DNA of 22,174 nt, from contig RGQW01000010.1 in NCBI GenBank assembly GCA_010029945.1, positions 1 to 22,174 on the forward strand, given 5' to 3'. Shown in pieces: positions 6,979 to 15,296 of this stretch; the stretch's first letter is position 1, and every line of letters starts with the position of its first letter. The position numbers were made by a program, and so were the translations under genes. This stretch comes from Actinomycetota bacterium (GTDB lineage Bacteria > Actinomycetota > Actinomycetes > S36-B12). Under the pieces are notes generated by a model. The model was not told where the DNA came from. It ran no database searches and saw nothing but the letters and a program-made list of their open reading frames with translations.

Positions 6979-7971
6979 CTAGGGGCGGGGGCAGGACACG
7001 TGCTGGTTGATCTCGGCCGCAGCGTCGTCGCCGTACGCCGTGGCCAACCGCTGCAGGAAGTGTTGCTGCGCGAGTTGGTATTCCTGGGTGCCGATCGTCT
7101 CGATCACGTAGGTCGCGACCAGGGATCCGACCTGGGCTGACCTCTCGTCAGAAAGCCCCCACGATTGGCCGGCGAGGAAACCGGCACGGAACGCATCTCC
7201 CACACCGGTCGGGTCGGCCTTGCTCTCCTCTTCCGGAACGCCAACGACAACGGGGTCGCAGCCGCGTCGCTCGATGCGGGCGCCGTCGGGGCCGAGAGTG
7301 ATGATGCGAACATTCACCATGGCGGCGAGGTCAGCGGCCGTCCAGCCGGTCTTCTGTTCGATCAGGGCCGCCTCGTACTCGTTCGTGAACAGGTACTCCG
7401 CTCCCTCGATCAGGGGCTTTATGTCGTCACCGTCCATCCGGGCGAGCTGCTGGGACGGGTCAGCGGCGAAGGGATACCCGCGGAAGCGGCATTCGTCGGT
7501 GTGACGGCGCATTCCCTCCGGATCGTTCGCCCCGATCAGCACCACATCCGCGCCCCCGACCTGATCGACGATGGGCTTCAGCTCGATGTTGCGCGCTTCG
7601 GACATGGCCCCGGGGTAGAACGACGCGATCTGGTTCTGCTCGGTGTCCGTCGTGCACACAAATCTCGCCGTGTGGTGCGAGTCGGACACGTGCACACCGC
7701 GCGTATCAACGCCGTGTCGCTGCAACCAGGACTCATAGTCTGCGAAATCAGGGCCCACGGCACCGACGAGCACCGGGCTGAGCCCCAAGCACCCCATACC
7801 AAAGGCGATGTTGGGCGCAACGCCGCCGCGTCGAATCTGCAATTCCTCCACGAGGAACGACAGCGAAACTTTGTCGATTTTGTCGGCCACCAGCGAGTCC
7901 GAGAACTTCCCGGGGAAGCTCATCAGGTGGTCGGTTGCAATGGATCCGGTGATCAAAATGGCCACGAGCAC
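6979..7971 (-). CDS. adoK: PfkB-family carbohydrate kinase, adenosine kinase type
   Basis: The product has 330 residues and closely resembles, as I remember it, the Mycobacterium tuberculosis adenosine kinase AdoK (Rv2202c). Shared stretches are TGSIATDHLM, KVSLSFLV, HTARFVCTTD, QIASFYPGAMSEARNI, IGANDPE, AADPSQQLAR and DPTGVGDAFRAGFL. The last of these holds the PfkB anion-hole and catalytic-aspartate motif. The enzyme would phosphorylate adenosine to AMP for purine salvage; other PfkB sugars cannot be excluded from sequence alone. The start is GTG at 7971 or GTG at 7965; the AGGTAGGG upstream suits 7965 slightly better by spacing. It lies downstream of erpA on the same strand, and aat follows. 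Confidence 0.88.
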   Translation of the reverse strand: MLVAILITGSIATDHLMSFPGKFSDSLVADKIDKVSLSFLVEELQIRRGGVAPNIAFGMGCLGLSPVLVGAVGPDFADYESWLQRHGVDTRGVHVSDSHHTARFVCTTDTEQNQIASFYPGAMSEARNIELKPIVDQVGGADVVLIGANDPEGMRRHTDECRFRGYPFAADPSQQLARMDGDDIKPLIEGAEYLFTNEYEAALIEQKTGWTAADLAAMVNVRIITLGPDGARIERRGCDPVVVGVPEEESKADPTGVGDAFRAGFLAGQSWGLSDERSAQVGSLVATYVIETIGTQEYQLAQQHFLQRLATAYGDDAAAEINQHVSCPRP

Positions 7972-8058
7972 GGACCCTACCTGTGATGGCGACGATTAGC
8001 CGCCACTCTCATGGCCACTCTTCCCATGGTCGGTTCTGCGAACGGGCGGCCTGTGTGG

Positions 8059-8085
8059 CTGGCCGCGGCCAGACCTCTCGCGAGG
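8059..8085 (-). terminator. Pair of GC-rich hairpins between erpA and adoK, possible weak terminator
   Basis: Bases 8059-8072 form the perfect palindrome CTGGCCGCGGCCAG. Bases 8074-8085 on the minus strand read CCTC-GCGA-GAGG, a short stem with a GNRA-type loop. They start 7 bases after the erpA stop. There is no U tract, so any role in termination or RNA processing is a guess. Confidence 0.25.
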
Positions 8086-8091
8086 AGCGCT

Positions 8092-8445
8092 CTAGTGGAA
8101 GGAGTCCCCGCAGGCGCACGAACCTTGAGCGTTGGGGTTGTCGATGGTGAACCCCTGCTTCTCGATCGTGTCGACGAAGTCGATCGTCGCGCCACTGAGG
8201 TAGGGGGCGCTCATGCGGTCGGTGACCACACCGACGCCGCCAAAGTCCTTCAGGACGTCTCCATCGAGGTTGCGGTCGTCGAAGAAGAGCTGGTAGCGAA
8301 GGCCCGAACAGCCGCCGGGTTGCACGGCAATCCGCAGCGTCAGGTCGTCGCGACCTTCGGCCTCCAGGAGGGTTTTCACCTTGCTGGCAGCTTCGTCGGT
8401 CAGCACGATGCCGTCGGCCGTCTCGGTGTCCATCACGTCGCTCAT
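8092..8445 (-). CDS. erpA: Iron-sulfur cluster insertion protein ErpA (A-type carrier)
   Basis: This 117-residue A-type carrier delivers Fe-S clusters to apo-enzymes. All three ligand cysteines are present: one in QPGGCSGLRYQL near residue 48 and two in the C-terminal GSCACGDSF. The opening ITLTDEAASKVK-like stretch (here IVLTDEAASKVKTLL) is typical of the family. The ATG at 8445 is preceded by GAAGGA about 8 bases upstream, a clear ribosome-binding site. It is divergent from nadA, whose product is itself a 4Fe-4S enzyme and a plausible client. adoK follows after 120 bases. Confidence 0.95.
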   Translation of the reverse strand: MSDVMDTETADGIVLTDEAASKVKTLLEAEGRDDLTLRIAVQPGGCSGLRYQLFFDDRNLDGDVLKDFGGVGVVTDRMSAPYLSGATIDFVDTIEKQGFTIDNPNAQGSCACGDSFH

Positions 8446-8580
8446 GTGTTCGTCCTTCTTCGTGGAACTGCTTCGTGCGCCTACAGAGGTGATAACCGTC
8501 CGCGACGCCGGATTATTCCCACTATTGCATGATCCACGACAAGGGGCCAGCCGCCCTGCCTGCGGGCGCGCCCGGTTTGG

Positions 8581-8592
8581 CAGACTCTCCCT
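8581..8592 (+). promoter_or_regulatory. Possible leaderless promoter element of nadA
   Basis: CAGACT at 8581-8586 lies exactly six bases before the nadA ATG, the same spacing as the better TANNNT elements in this window. The first base differs from the consensus, and there is no ribosome-binding site. It is supported mainly by this recurring geometry. Confidence 0.3.
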
Positions 8593-9783
8593 ATGGCAGG
8601 CACGTTCGTCGAACCGGAGCCGACCCCGCTCGCCCTGCTCCTGCTCGGTCAGCAGGCGGATCCGGACAGCGAACGTGGGGTCGAGTGCCCCGGGGATCTC
8701 CCCGCGCCCTCGGACCCCGACCTGGTCGCGCGTGCCCTGGCAGCCAAGCAGGCACTAGGCGACCGGCTCTTCATCCTGGGGCATCACTATCAACGTGACG
8801 AGGTAATTCAATTCGCCGATGTCACCGGGGATTCGTTCAAGCTCTCCCAGCAGGCCGCCGCACGACCTGAGGCGGAGTTCATTGTCTTTTGCGGCGTGCA
8901 CTTCATGGCAGAGAGCGCCGACATTCTGACCAGCGACGACCAAAAGGTCATCCTTCCGGACATGGCGGCCGGCTGCTCGATGGCGGACATGGCCGAAATC
9001 AGTCAGGTCGAGGAATGCTGGCGCACCCTCGAGCGAGCCGGCGTTGCCGACACAACGATTCCCATCACCTACATGAACTCCAGTGCCGCCATCAAGGCCT
9101 TCACCGGAAAGCACCACGGCGCGGTATGCACCTCGAGCAACGCCGAGCGGAGTTTGACCTGGGCGTTCGAGCAGGGAGACAAGGTTCTCTTCCTCCCTGA
9201 TCAACACCTCGGTCGCAACACTGCGGTGCGTGACCTCGGCTTATCTCTTGATGATTGCGTGGTCTACGACCCTCGGAAGGACAACGGTGGCCTGAGCAAT
9301 TCTCAAATCGAGGATGCCCGCGTGATTTTGTGGCGCGGCCATTGCTCGGTGCATGGACGATTCACCGCCGAATGCGTGGACGATGTCCGCGAGCGCGTAC
9401 CGGGAGTGACCGTGATCGTGCACCCCGAATGCGACTACTCGGTCGTGGCCAAGGCCGATCAGGTCGGATCAACCGAGAAGATCATCGCCGCCATCGACAA
9501 TGCTCCGGCTGGATCGAAGTGGGCCGTGGGCACCGAGTTGAACTTGGTCAAGCGGTTGGCGCTGAACAATCCGGATAAGGAAATCGTCTATCTCGACAAA
9601 ACCGTGTGCTTCTGCTCAACAATGAACCGCATCGACTTACCCCACTTGGTGTGGGCGCTGGAAAGTCTGGCGGCCGGCCACGTCGTCAACCAGATCGATG
9701 TTGATTCTGAGACCGAGCATTGGGCGAAGGTCGCGCTCGATCGCATGCTTGCCCTTCCCGGTCCCACTCCCGCGCGCGACTAG
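8593..9783 (+). CDS. nadA: Quinolinate synthase NadA
   Basis: NadA condenses iminoaspartate with dihydroxyacetone phosphate to quinolinate in de novo NAD synthesis, using a 4Fe-4S cluster. The 396-residue protein has the expected triplicated fold: LGHHYQRDEVIQFAD, GDSFKLSQQA, FCGVHFMAESADIL (first cluster cysteine), YMNSSAAIKA, AVCTSSNAE (second), FLPDQHLGRNT, HPECDYSV, GTELNLVKRL, and KTVCFCSTMNR (third). It has the long N-terminal extension usual in actinobacteria. No nadB or nadC is present in the window. It is divergent from erpA across a 147-base intergenic region that must hold both promoters. Confidence 0.97.
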   Translation: MAGTFVEPEPTPLALLLLGQQADPDSERGVECPGDLPAPSDPDLVARALAAKQALGDRLFILGHHYQRDEVIQFADVTGDSFKLSQQAAARPEAEFIVFCGVHFMAESADILTSDDQKVILPDMAAGCSMADMAEISQVEECWRTLERAGVADTTIPITYMNSSAAIKAFTGKHHGAVCTSSNAERSLTWAFEQGDKVLFLPDQHLGRNTAVRDLGLSLDDCVVYDPRKDNGGLSNSQIEDARVILWRGHCSVHGRFTAECVDDVRERVPGVTVIVHPECDYSVVAKADQVGSTEKIIAAIDNAPAGSKWAVGTELNLVKRLALNNPDKEIVYLDKTVCFCSTMNRIDLPHLVWALESLAAGHVVNQIDVDSETEHWAKVALDRMLALPGPTPARD

Positions 9784-9823
9784 CGGCTCGCGACGAGCGC
9801 CACTGACACGTCCACAAGCACGC

Positions 9824-10399
9824 TCACAGGCCGGGGGCGTTCCACACAGCAAACCAACGTCCGAGGTTCTTTTCCATCGGCAACTCACCCTCGAGCAGGT
9901 CGCGCACCTGAAGCTCCAGCACGTTGTTGCGCTGCTCGTCGCTGCCCTGGGTGGGAGCGAACGGATAGAAGGTGCCCGCCTTGAACAAGTACACGAGGGC
10001 TAGCTGCTGGTCGTCCGGCCCACGGAAAGACACAAGGGAGCACAACAACTGCGGGCCGAAGCCAGCCTCAACCAAGGAGACATTCACCGCATGCGCATCG
10101 GTGACAGCGGTCACGACATCGACCGGATCCGTGGCGAGAACCACCCAGTCGTAGCCGAAGTGGTCTTCTGCGATCTCGACCGGCGGGCCCGCGTCGGCAT
10201 CGAGCAGGGCACGCACATCGGCTTCTATTTCCGCGAAAGCCCGGCCTTCGGGAGCTCGGAAGGCTACGGCCGCTCGACCCGTCGGGGTGAAATCGAGTGC
10301 GGCCTGCACGGTGATCGCCGCGGACGGCACGGCGAAGAGGGAGTCGAGGTTCGGACCGACCGGCTTGCGGCGACCGAAGACTGCGTCGAGGAGGCCCAT
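9824..10399 (-). CDS. pspAB: PspA-associated protein PspAB
   Basis: The 191-residue protein begins MGLLDAVFGRRKPVGPNLDSLF and matches the PspAB family, named for its place next to PspA and HtpX. It has no membrane span or catalytic motif that I can see; the middle contains EDHFGYDWVV and the end ELPMEKNLGRWFAVWNAPGL. An upstream in-frame start at 10522 would lie inside htpX, so the ATG at 10399, 13 bases after the htpX stop, is chosen. The context suggests a helper of the phage-shock envelope-stress response, but the biochemical role is not established. nadA is convergent, with 40 bases between the stops; a small GCTCG-CGA-CGAGC stem there lacks a U tract. Confidence 0.86.
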   Translation of the reverse strand: MGLLDAVFGRRKPVGPNLDSLFAVPSAAITVQAALDFTPTGRAAVAFRAPEGRAFAEIEADVRALLDADAGPPVEIAEDHFGYDWVVLATDPVDVVTAVTDAHAVNVSLVEAGFGPQLLCSLVSFRGPDDQQLALVYLFKAGTFYPFAPTQGSDEQRNNVLELQVRDLLEGELPMEKNLGRWFAVWNAPGL

Positions 10400-10412
10400 C
10401 AGTGCGCCGCCA

Positions 10413-11318
10413 TTACCGCTGCCCGAGCTCCCTGGCGATGCTTGCCAGCTGCGCCAGACGCTTTTCCAGCGGCGGATGCGTGGAGAACCACTGCTCAAGC
10501 GTGAATTCGCGCTTTCCCGCAACGGCCGGAGCGAAAGCGAAGGCGCTCACCGCCTCCATCTGTCGGATATCCCGGGTGGGGATGGTCGCCATATCTCCCG
10601 AGATCTTGGTCAACGCGCTGGCGAGAGCGCTGGGTTTGCCCGTCAAGAGGGCAGCCCCTCGGTCCGCTCCCAACTCTCGGTATCTCGACAGCGCGTTGAT
10701 GAGGAGATAGGAGACGAAGTACACGATGACGCTGACCACCATCACGCCGATGAAGACCAAGGCGGTGTTCTGATCACGTCGGCCACGCATCATCGATCCC
10801 CACATCGCGCTGCGCACCATGAAGCCCGCCAATATCGCAGTAAAAGACGCCACCGTCATCACCGTGACGTCTCGGTGCGCGACATGGGAGAGCTCGTGCC
10901 CGAGCACTCCTTCGAGCTCGTCACGATTCAGGCGACGGAGCAAACCCGTGGTCACCACGACAACCGATCTGTTCGGAGACCGTCCCGTGGCGAAAGCATT
11001 CGGCGCCTCGCTATCGGCGATCCCCACACGGGGCTTGGGCATATCCGCCATGGCGCACAGTCGGTCGACAACGGCGTGCAGTTGCGGAGCCTGCTCCGGG
11101 GTCACTTCGACGGCCCGCATCGCCTTCATGGACAAGGTGTCCGAGAACCACCATTGCCCGAACAGCAGTGCGCCGCTGAGCCCGAGGATGAGAATCGCAC
11201 TGAAGCCGAGGGCATACAGGGCTGCTGCGAGCACGACGTACAACAGCCCGAGGCCGAAAAGGGTCCCGAACATGCGGGCCGTCAAACCCCGGTCAGTGCC
11301 GTATCGCGTGCGCGCCAC
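10413..11318 (-). CDS. htpX: Membrane zinc metalloprotease HtpX (M48 family)
   Basis: HtpX is an inner-membrane protease that degrades damaged membrane proteins during envelope or heat stress. The protein, 301 residues from the chosen start, has two N-terminal membrane spans, the zinc site HELSHVAHRD (HExxH) near residue 140, a second pair of spans, and the third-ligand region SRYRELGADRGAA. The conserved ATGRSPNRSVVVVTTGLL segment precedes the active site. GTG at 11318 is taken as the start because GAGAGGGG lies nine bases upstream; an in-frame TTG at 11342 lacks such a site. It sits between pspA and pspAB on the same strand, so the three probably form one operon. Confidence 0.94.
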   Translation of the reverse strand: MARTRYGTDRGLTARMFGTLFGLGLLYVVLAAALYALGFSAILILGLSGALLFGQWWFSDTLSMKAMRAVEVTPEQAPQLHAVVDRLCAMADMPKPRVGIADSEAPNAFATGRSPNRSVVVVTTGLLRRLNRDELEGVLGHELSHVAHRDVTVMTVASFTAILAGFMVRSAMWGSMMRGRRDQNTALVFIGVMVVSVIVYFVSYLLINALSRYRELGADRGAALLTGKPSALASALTKISGDMATIPTRDIRQMEAVSAFAFAPAVAGKREFTLEQWFSTHPPLEKRLAQLASIARELGQR

Positions 11319-11379
11319 AGCGACGGACCCCTCTCTTCGCAACCGCTGGTGAGAACCGAACTCTGATAGCGCTCGTGAC

Positions 11380-12108
11380 TTAGTTCTCGATCTCCGGCTT
11401 GCTCTCTGCCGAACCGAGTTCGTTCTTCATCGCCGCCAGGGTTGATTCGACCTCCGCTTGGCTGGCCATCTGCTCGAGTTCGGCGGTGATCGAGTCCTTG
11501 CCCATGCCCATCGGGTCCTCGAGGGCTCCGGTTGCCATCAATTCGTCAATGGCACCGGCCCGCGCTTGCATTTCGGCGGTCTTGTCTTCGGCGCGCTGGA
11601 CGGCCATGCCGACGTCGCCGAGCTCGTCGGAGATACCGGCGAAGGCCTCGTTGATCTTGGTGGTCGCTTCGGCAGCCGAGTAGGTCGCCTTAATGGTCTC
11701 TTTACGGGTCCGGAACGACTCGACCTTGGTTTGCAGTTGCTGTGCGGCGACGGTGAGTTTCTCTTCTTGCTGCTGCAACTGCGCCAACTGACCCTGCAGG
11801 TCGGCGATCTGCTGGTGCAACCCGCTACGACGAGTTAAGGCCTCGCGGGCGAGATCCTCCCGACCCTGCGCCAGCGCCGCTCGGGCTTGCTCTTCCAGCG
11901 TGCTTTCCTTCTGCGACAGGCCCTGGAGTTGCAGTTCGATGCGCTTGCGGCTCGTGGCGACATCCGCCACGCCCCGACGGACTTTCTGCAGCAGCTCCAG
12001 TTGCTTCTCATAGGAGTAGTCGAGGGTTTCGCGAGGATCTTCGGCACGGTCGAGTGCCTTCGATGCCTTCGACTTGAAGATCAAGGTGAAGCGCTGCCAC
12101 AGACCCAT
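11380..12108 (-). CDS. pspA: PspA/IM30 family envelope-stress protein
   Basis: The 242-residue protein is almost entirely coiled coil from about residue 25 to 180, rich in Q, E and K, with an amphipathic N-terminal helix (MGLWQRFTLIFKSKASKAL). PspA/IM30/Vipp1 proteins are ESCRT-III-like and assemble on damaged membranes to limit proton leakage. DPRETLDYSYEKQLELLQKVRRGVADV is the family's conserved helix 1 region, described here in overlapping parts. The acidic tail ends ELGSAESKPEIEN. A strong AAGGAGGG site precedes the ATG. It is the first gene of the pspA-htpX-pspAB set and is divergent from the DUF3043 gene. The usual pspAA gene is absent from the 61-base gap to htpX. Confidence 0.93.
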   Translation of the reverse strand: MGLWQRFTLIFKSKASKALDRAEDPRETLDYSYEKQLELLQKVRRGVADVATSRKRIELQLQGLSQKESTLEEQARAALAQGREDLAREALTRRSGLHQQIADLQGQLAQLQQQEEKLTVAAQQLQTKVESFRTRKETIKATYSAAEATTKINEAFAGISDELGDVGMAVQRAEDKTAEMQARAGAIDELMATGALEDPMGMGKDSITAELEQMASQAEVESTLAAMKNELGSAESKPEIEN

Positions 12109-12216
12109 GGGTCCCTCCTTCGTCGTGCACGCCAGCGAATACGCGTAACTGACAACAGCCTAAGCGGGAACGTCGATGGTGGCTGTCCCCGCCCCCGCAG
12201 GCGGCGTTTGGCGCAT

Positions 12217-12231
12217 TAGGCTGCGTGCATC
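12217..12231 (+). promoter_or_regulatory. Putative -10 element for the DUF3043 gene
   Basis: TAGGCT at 12217-12222 lies nine bases before the ATG at 12232. With the usual 6-7 base distance to the start site, the transcript would have a leader of only a few bases. No ribosome-binding site is present. Confidence 0.4.
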
Positions 12232-12876
12232 ATGGCTGGTTTTCCTAAGTTCTGGGGCGGGGCGGAGCCCACACCGAGCACTGAGCCGCAACCCGATCCA
12301 GGCGACCCTCGTGCACCCAAGGGTCGCGCGACGCCGTCGCGCAAAGAAGCCGAGGCGGCTCGCAAGCAGGGTCTTCGTGCATCGAGCCGGGGGCGCACAA
12401 CCAAAGAAGGCAAGAAGGCCTCCCGGGAGGCCGAGCGCGAGGCGCGCTCTCGCCAACGCGCAGGAATGATGGTGGGCGACGAGCGCTACATGCCAGCACG
12501 GGACCGCGGTGCGAACCGTCGATTCGTGCGCAACTTCGTCGATGCTCGCTTCACCATCGCCGAATACTTCATCTTCATCGCCATCGCGGTCCTGCTCTTG
12601 GGATTCGTTCAAAATCCCGCGATTCAGTCATTCGTCTCTCTGGCGTTTTTCGCCGTGACCGCCCTGATCGTCATCGACACCGCCATCCTTCTCATCCAAA
12701 TGAATATCCGGGCTAAGAAGGAATTCCCCGACAAGTCGGATCGTCGCGGACTGATGCTCTATGCGGTGATGCGAACGCTGCAACTTCGACGGCTTCGCCT
12801 TCCGCCACCGATGGTGACGCGCGGCGGCAAGCCGATCAAGCGCGGTGCCGACGGTAAGCCGATCAAGGACGCCTGA
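12232..12876 (+). CDS. DUF3043 family membrane protein
   Basis: The 214-residue protein has a long, highly charged N-terminal tail (residues 1-90) with the family motif PTPSRKEAEAARKQ, then the conserved DERYMPARDRGANRRFVRNFVD segment in parts. Two membrane spans follow at about residues 110-130 and 136-156, and the C-terminal basic tail has GGKPIKRGADGKPIK. This pattern is typical of DUF3043 (PF11241), found in actinobacteria. The function is unknown. The basic tail would face the cytoplasm by the positive-inside rule. It is transcribed away from pspA and ends 58 bases before aroA, which appears to have its own promoter. Confidence 0.9.
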   Translation: MAGFPKFWGGAEPTPSTEPQPDPGDPRAPKGRATPSRKEAEAARKQGLRASSRGRTTKEGKKASREAEREARSRQRAGMMVGDERYMPARDRGANRRFVRNFVDARFTIAEYFIFIAIAVLLLGFVQNPAIQSFVSLAFFAVTALIVIDTAILLIQMNIRAKKEFPDKSDRRGLMLYAVMRTLQLRRLRLPPPMVTRGGKPIKRGADGKPIKDA

Positions 12877-12922
12877 GCGGCACCTGTCGCCCTGCACAAG
12901 TTTCTCCTCGCAACATGCGGAC

Positions 12923-12934
12923 TACCCTGACGTC
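12923..12934 (+). promoter_or_regulatory. Putative leaderless promoter of aroA
   Basis: TACCCT at 12923-12928 fits the TANNNT consensus and ends six bases before the GTG at 12935. The same TACCCT plus six bases plus GTG arrangement precedes the DUF2231 gene. There is no ribosome-binding site, which supports this GTG as both start codon and approximate transcription start. Confidence 0.55.
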
Positions 12935-14284
12935 GTGACGAGCACCGACGACGCGAGCGCCCCCAGCCAATGGTGGCCTGCTCCGTCGGCACACACCGCC
13001 GTCGATGCCGCTGTGCAGGTTCCAGGATCGAAATCCATGACGAACCGTGCGCTCATCCTCGCGGCACTCAGTGACGGCCCCAGCACGATCAGGCACGCGC
13101 TGCGCTCACGAGATACAGAATTGATGATCGATGCCTTGAGGTCGCTGGGCGTGGAGATTTCTGTTCTCGACGCAGATTCCCGCGTGAACATGACCCTTGA
13201 GGTGGTTCCTCACTTCCTCGGATCTACGGACGCTCGATCGATCGATGTCGGCCTGGCCGGCACGGTTATGCGATTTCTGCCTCCGGTCGCCGGACTCACG
13301 CAAGGCGACGTGATGTTCGACGGTGATCGCGCTGCTCGCCGGCGCCCGATGGCAACATTGATCGAAGCGATGCGTGATGTGGGCATGGAGGTCGACGACG
13401 CCGGCACAGGCACGCTTCCCTTCCTCGTCCATGGTCGAGGTGCGATTCCCGGCGGAGAAGTCGTCGTCGACGCTTCTCGCTCCAGCCAATTCGTGACAGC
13501 TCTGCTGCTGTCGGCCGCCCGCTTCGACGCCGGCGCCACGATTCATCACGTGGGGCCGGCCGTGCCCAGCACTCCGCATATCGACATGACGGTGCGCATG
13601 TTGGGCAGTCACGGCGTCCAGGTTCTCCAGAGTGCGGATGCACCGGTCGTTGGTCACTCCCGATTCACCTGGCATGTCGATCCCCAGGAGATTCGCGCCC
13701 ACGATTGGACGATCGAGCCGGATGTTTCCAACGCACTTCCTTTTATCGCGGCAGCGATCGTCACCGGTGGCCGCATGCATATTCGTGATTGGCCACAGGA
13801 GTCACTCCAGCCCGCCGCCGAGGTCCTCGAGGTGCTCGGTGCCTTCGGCGCGCAGGTGACGCGAGATTCCACGGGACTGATCGTGGAGGGGCCATCGGAG
13901 AGCGAGGGGATCCGCGGGATAGACGTCGACCTCTCGGCCATCGGTGAGACCGCCCCCACGATGGCTGCCATTGCCGTCTTCGCTCGCTCGGCCAGCACGT
14001 TGCGGGGCATCGGCCACATCCGGGGCCACGAGACCGACCGGCTCGCCGCCTTGGAAACCGAAATCACCGGATTGGGCGGCTCGATCACCCAAACGAGCGA
14101 CGGCCTGCGCATCGAGCCGTCCACCCTCCACGCGGGGACTTTTCACACCTATGACGACCACCGCATGGCTACCACCGCCGCCATCATCGGCGCCCGGGTG
14201 GGTGGAATCGACGTAGAGAACATCGACACCACTGCCAAGACGCTGCCAGATTTCGCCAACCTGTGGTCCGCGGTCATCACGTGA
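12935..14284 (+). CDS. aroA: 3-phosphoshikimate 1-carboxyvinyltransferase (EPSP synthase)
   Basis: AroA joins shikimate-3-phosphate and phosphoenolpyruvate in the shikimate pathway to aromatic amino acids. From GTG 12935 the protein has 449 residues, and both halves of the inverse alpha/beta barrel are present: VPGSKSMTNRALILAAL (substrate-binding lysine), VGLAGTVMRFLPPVAGL, DGDRAARRRPM, SSQFVTALLLSAARF, DLSAIGETAPTMAA, GHIRGHETDRLAAL and TYDDHRMATTAAIIGA. The active-site acid reads GE rather than the PD of E. coli, as I recall is normal for actinobacteria. An upstream in-frame ATG at 12845 would overlap the DUF3043 gene by 32 bases and lacks homology. rsgA follows after 10 bases, forming an operon. 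Confidence 0.96.
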   Translation: MTSTDDASAPSQWWPAPSAHTAVDAAVQVPGSKSMTNRALILAALSDGPSTIRHALRSRDTELMIDALRSLGVEISVLDADSRVNMTLEVVPHFLGSTDARSIDVGLAGTVMRFLPPVAGLTQGDVMFDGDRAARRRPMATLIEAMRDVGMEVDDAGTGTLPFLVHGRGAIPGGEVVVDASRSSQFVTALLLSAARFDAGATIHHVGPAVPSTPHIDMTVRMLGSHGVQVLQSADAPVVGHSRFTWHVDPQEIRAHDWTIEPDVSNALPFIAAAIVTGGRMHIRDWPQESLQPAAEVLEVLGAFGAQVTRDSTGLIVEGPSESEGIRGIDVDLSAIGETAPTMAAIAVFARSASTLRGIGHIRGHETDRLAALETEITGLGGSITQTSDGLRIEPSTLHAGTFHTYDDHRMATTAAIIGARVGGIDVENIDTTAKTLPDFANLWSAVIT

Positions 14285-14294
14285 CGGATCAGCG

Positions 14295-15296
14295 GTGAAT
14301 CGCAACGAACGGCTCGACGAAGACGACGTTCGTGTTCGTCCCGGTCGCTCCAAGAGTCGGCCTCGCACCAAGGACCGACCCGACCACTCCCAGGCGCAAT
14401 CGGCAACGGTCGTCACCGTCGACAGAGGACGCTTCACCATCATCGACGCCTCCGGTGAGCGCCACTATGCGGTGAAGGCCCGGGAGTTGGGCCGTAAGGG
14501 AATCGTGGTGGGCGACCTCATCGACGTCGTCGGTATGGATGACTCGACCGTCGTTCATCGAGACGGTCGGGAAAACTTCGCGCGCATCGTTCGTCGCCTG
14601 CCCCGCGAGACAACGCTCCGTCGCACTGCAGACGATGCTGACCCGGTCGAGCGCGTGATCGTGGCCAACGCGGATCAACTGGCCGTCGTCGTCGCGAGCA
14701 CGAACCCGCAGCCGCGTACCGGCTTGATCGATCGAGCGTTGATCGCCGCTTTCGACGCCGGCATCACTGCCCTACTGATCGTCACCAAGACGGACCTGGC
14801 CCCCGCGACGGAGTTGACGGCGCTCTACGAGCCGCTCGGTCTTCCTGTCGTGGAAGTCGCGCACAAGGAGGTCACGTCGCACATTCGCGGCCTGTTCGCC
14901 GGCCACCGGACGGTGCTGATTGGTCACTCTGGTGTGGGCAAATCGACCCTGGTGAACGCGCTGGTGCCGGATGCCGAGCGGACCACGGGAGGCGTGAACG
15001 AGGTGACCGGAAAGGGACGACACACGTCGACGAGTGTGGTGGCGCTGCCGTTTACCGATCACGGCTTGATCATCGACACTCCTGGAATCCGTTCCTTCGG
15101 ACTCGCACATGTCGATCTGGACCGCGTCATCCATGCTTTTTCAGATCTACGCGCCGCGTCGGACAACTGCCCACGCGGATGCTCGCACGACGAGGAGCAC
15201 TGCGCCCTGGACACCGATCCCGACGTGAACCCAGCGCGGGTGAGCTCCCTACGACGGGTCCTGCGCAGCCGGGCGGAGGGCGAGAGTCGCAGTTAG
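14295..15296 (+). CDS. rsgA: Ribosome small-subunit-dependent GTPase RsgA
   Basis: RsgA is a GTPase that acts late in 30S ribosomal subunit maturation. The 333-residue protein has a basic N-terminal tail, an OB-fold (residues about 38-110), and circularly permuted GTPase motifs in the expected order: VTKTD (G4), then GHSGVGKSTLVN (G1 P-loop), GRHTST (G2) and DTPGIRSFG (G3). The C-terminal zinc site uses DNCPRGCSHDEEHC. The start is GTG at 14295, just after the aroA stop, with no strong ribosome-binding sequence, so it is probably coupled to aroA. Its TAG stop is interlocked with the stop of the convergent DUF2231 gene. Confidence 0.96.
   Translation: MNRNERLDEDDVRVRPGRSKSRPRTKDRPDHSQAQSATVVTVDRGRFTIIDASGERHYAVKARELGRKGIVVGDLIDVVGMDDSTVVHRDGRENFARIVRRLPRETTLRRTADDADPVERVIVANADQLAVVVASTNPQPRTGLIDRALIAAFDAGITALLIVTKTDLAPATELTALYEPLGLPVVEVAHKEVTSHIRGLFAGHRTVLIGHSGVGKSTLVNALVPDAERTTGGVNEVTGKGRHTSTSVVALPFTDHGLIIDTPGIRSFGLAHVDLDRVIHAFSDLRAASDNCPRGCSHDEEHCALDTDPDVNPARVSSLRRVLRSRAEGESRS

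Noticed and set aside
8059..8072. Palindrome CTGGCCGCGGCCAG as a regulator site for adoK
   Set aside because: GC-only palindromes are common in DNA of this composition, and it lies right after erpA, so a weak structural role is as likely; kept only as part of a low-confidence terminator.
10287..11366. Plus-strand open frame of 359 codons
   Set aside because: It is antisense to htpX and pspAB, shows no domain motifs, and comes from the high-GC codon pattern.
13106..13780. Minus-strand frame of 224 codons within aroA
   Set aside because: It is a shadow of aroA with no recognisable motif or ribosome-binding site.
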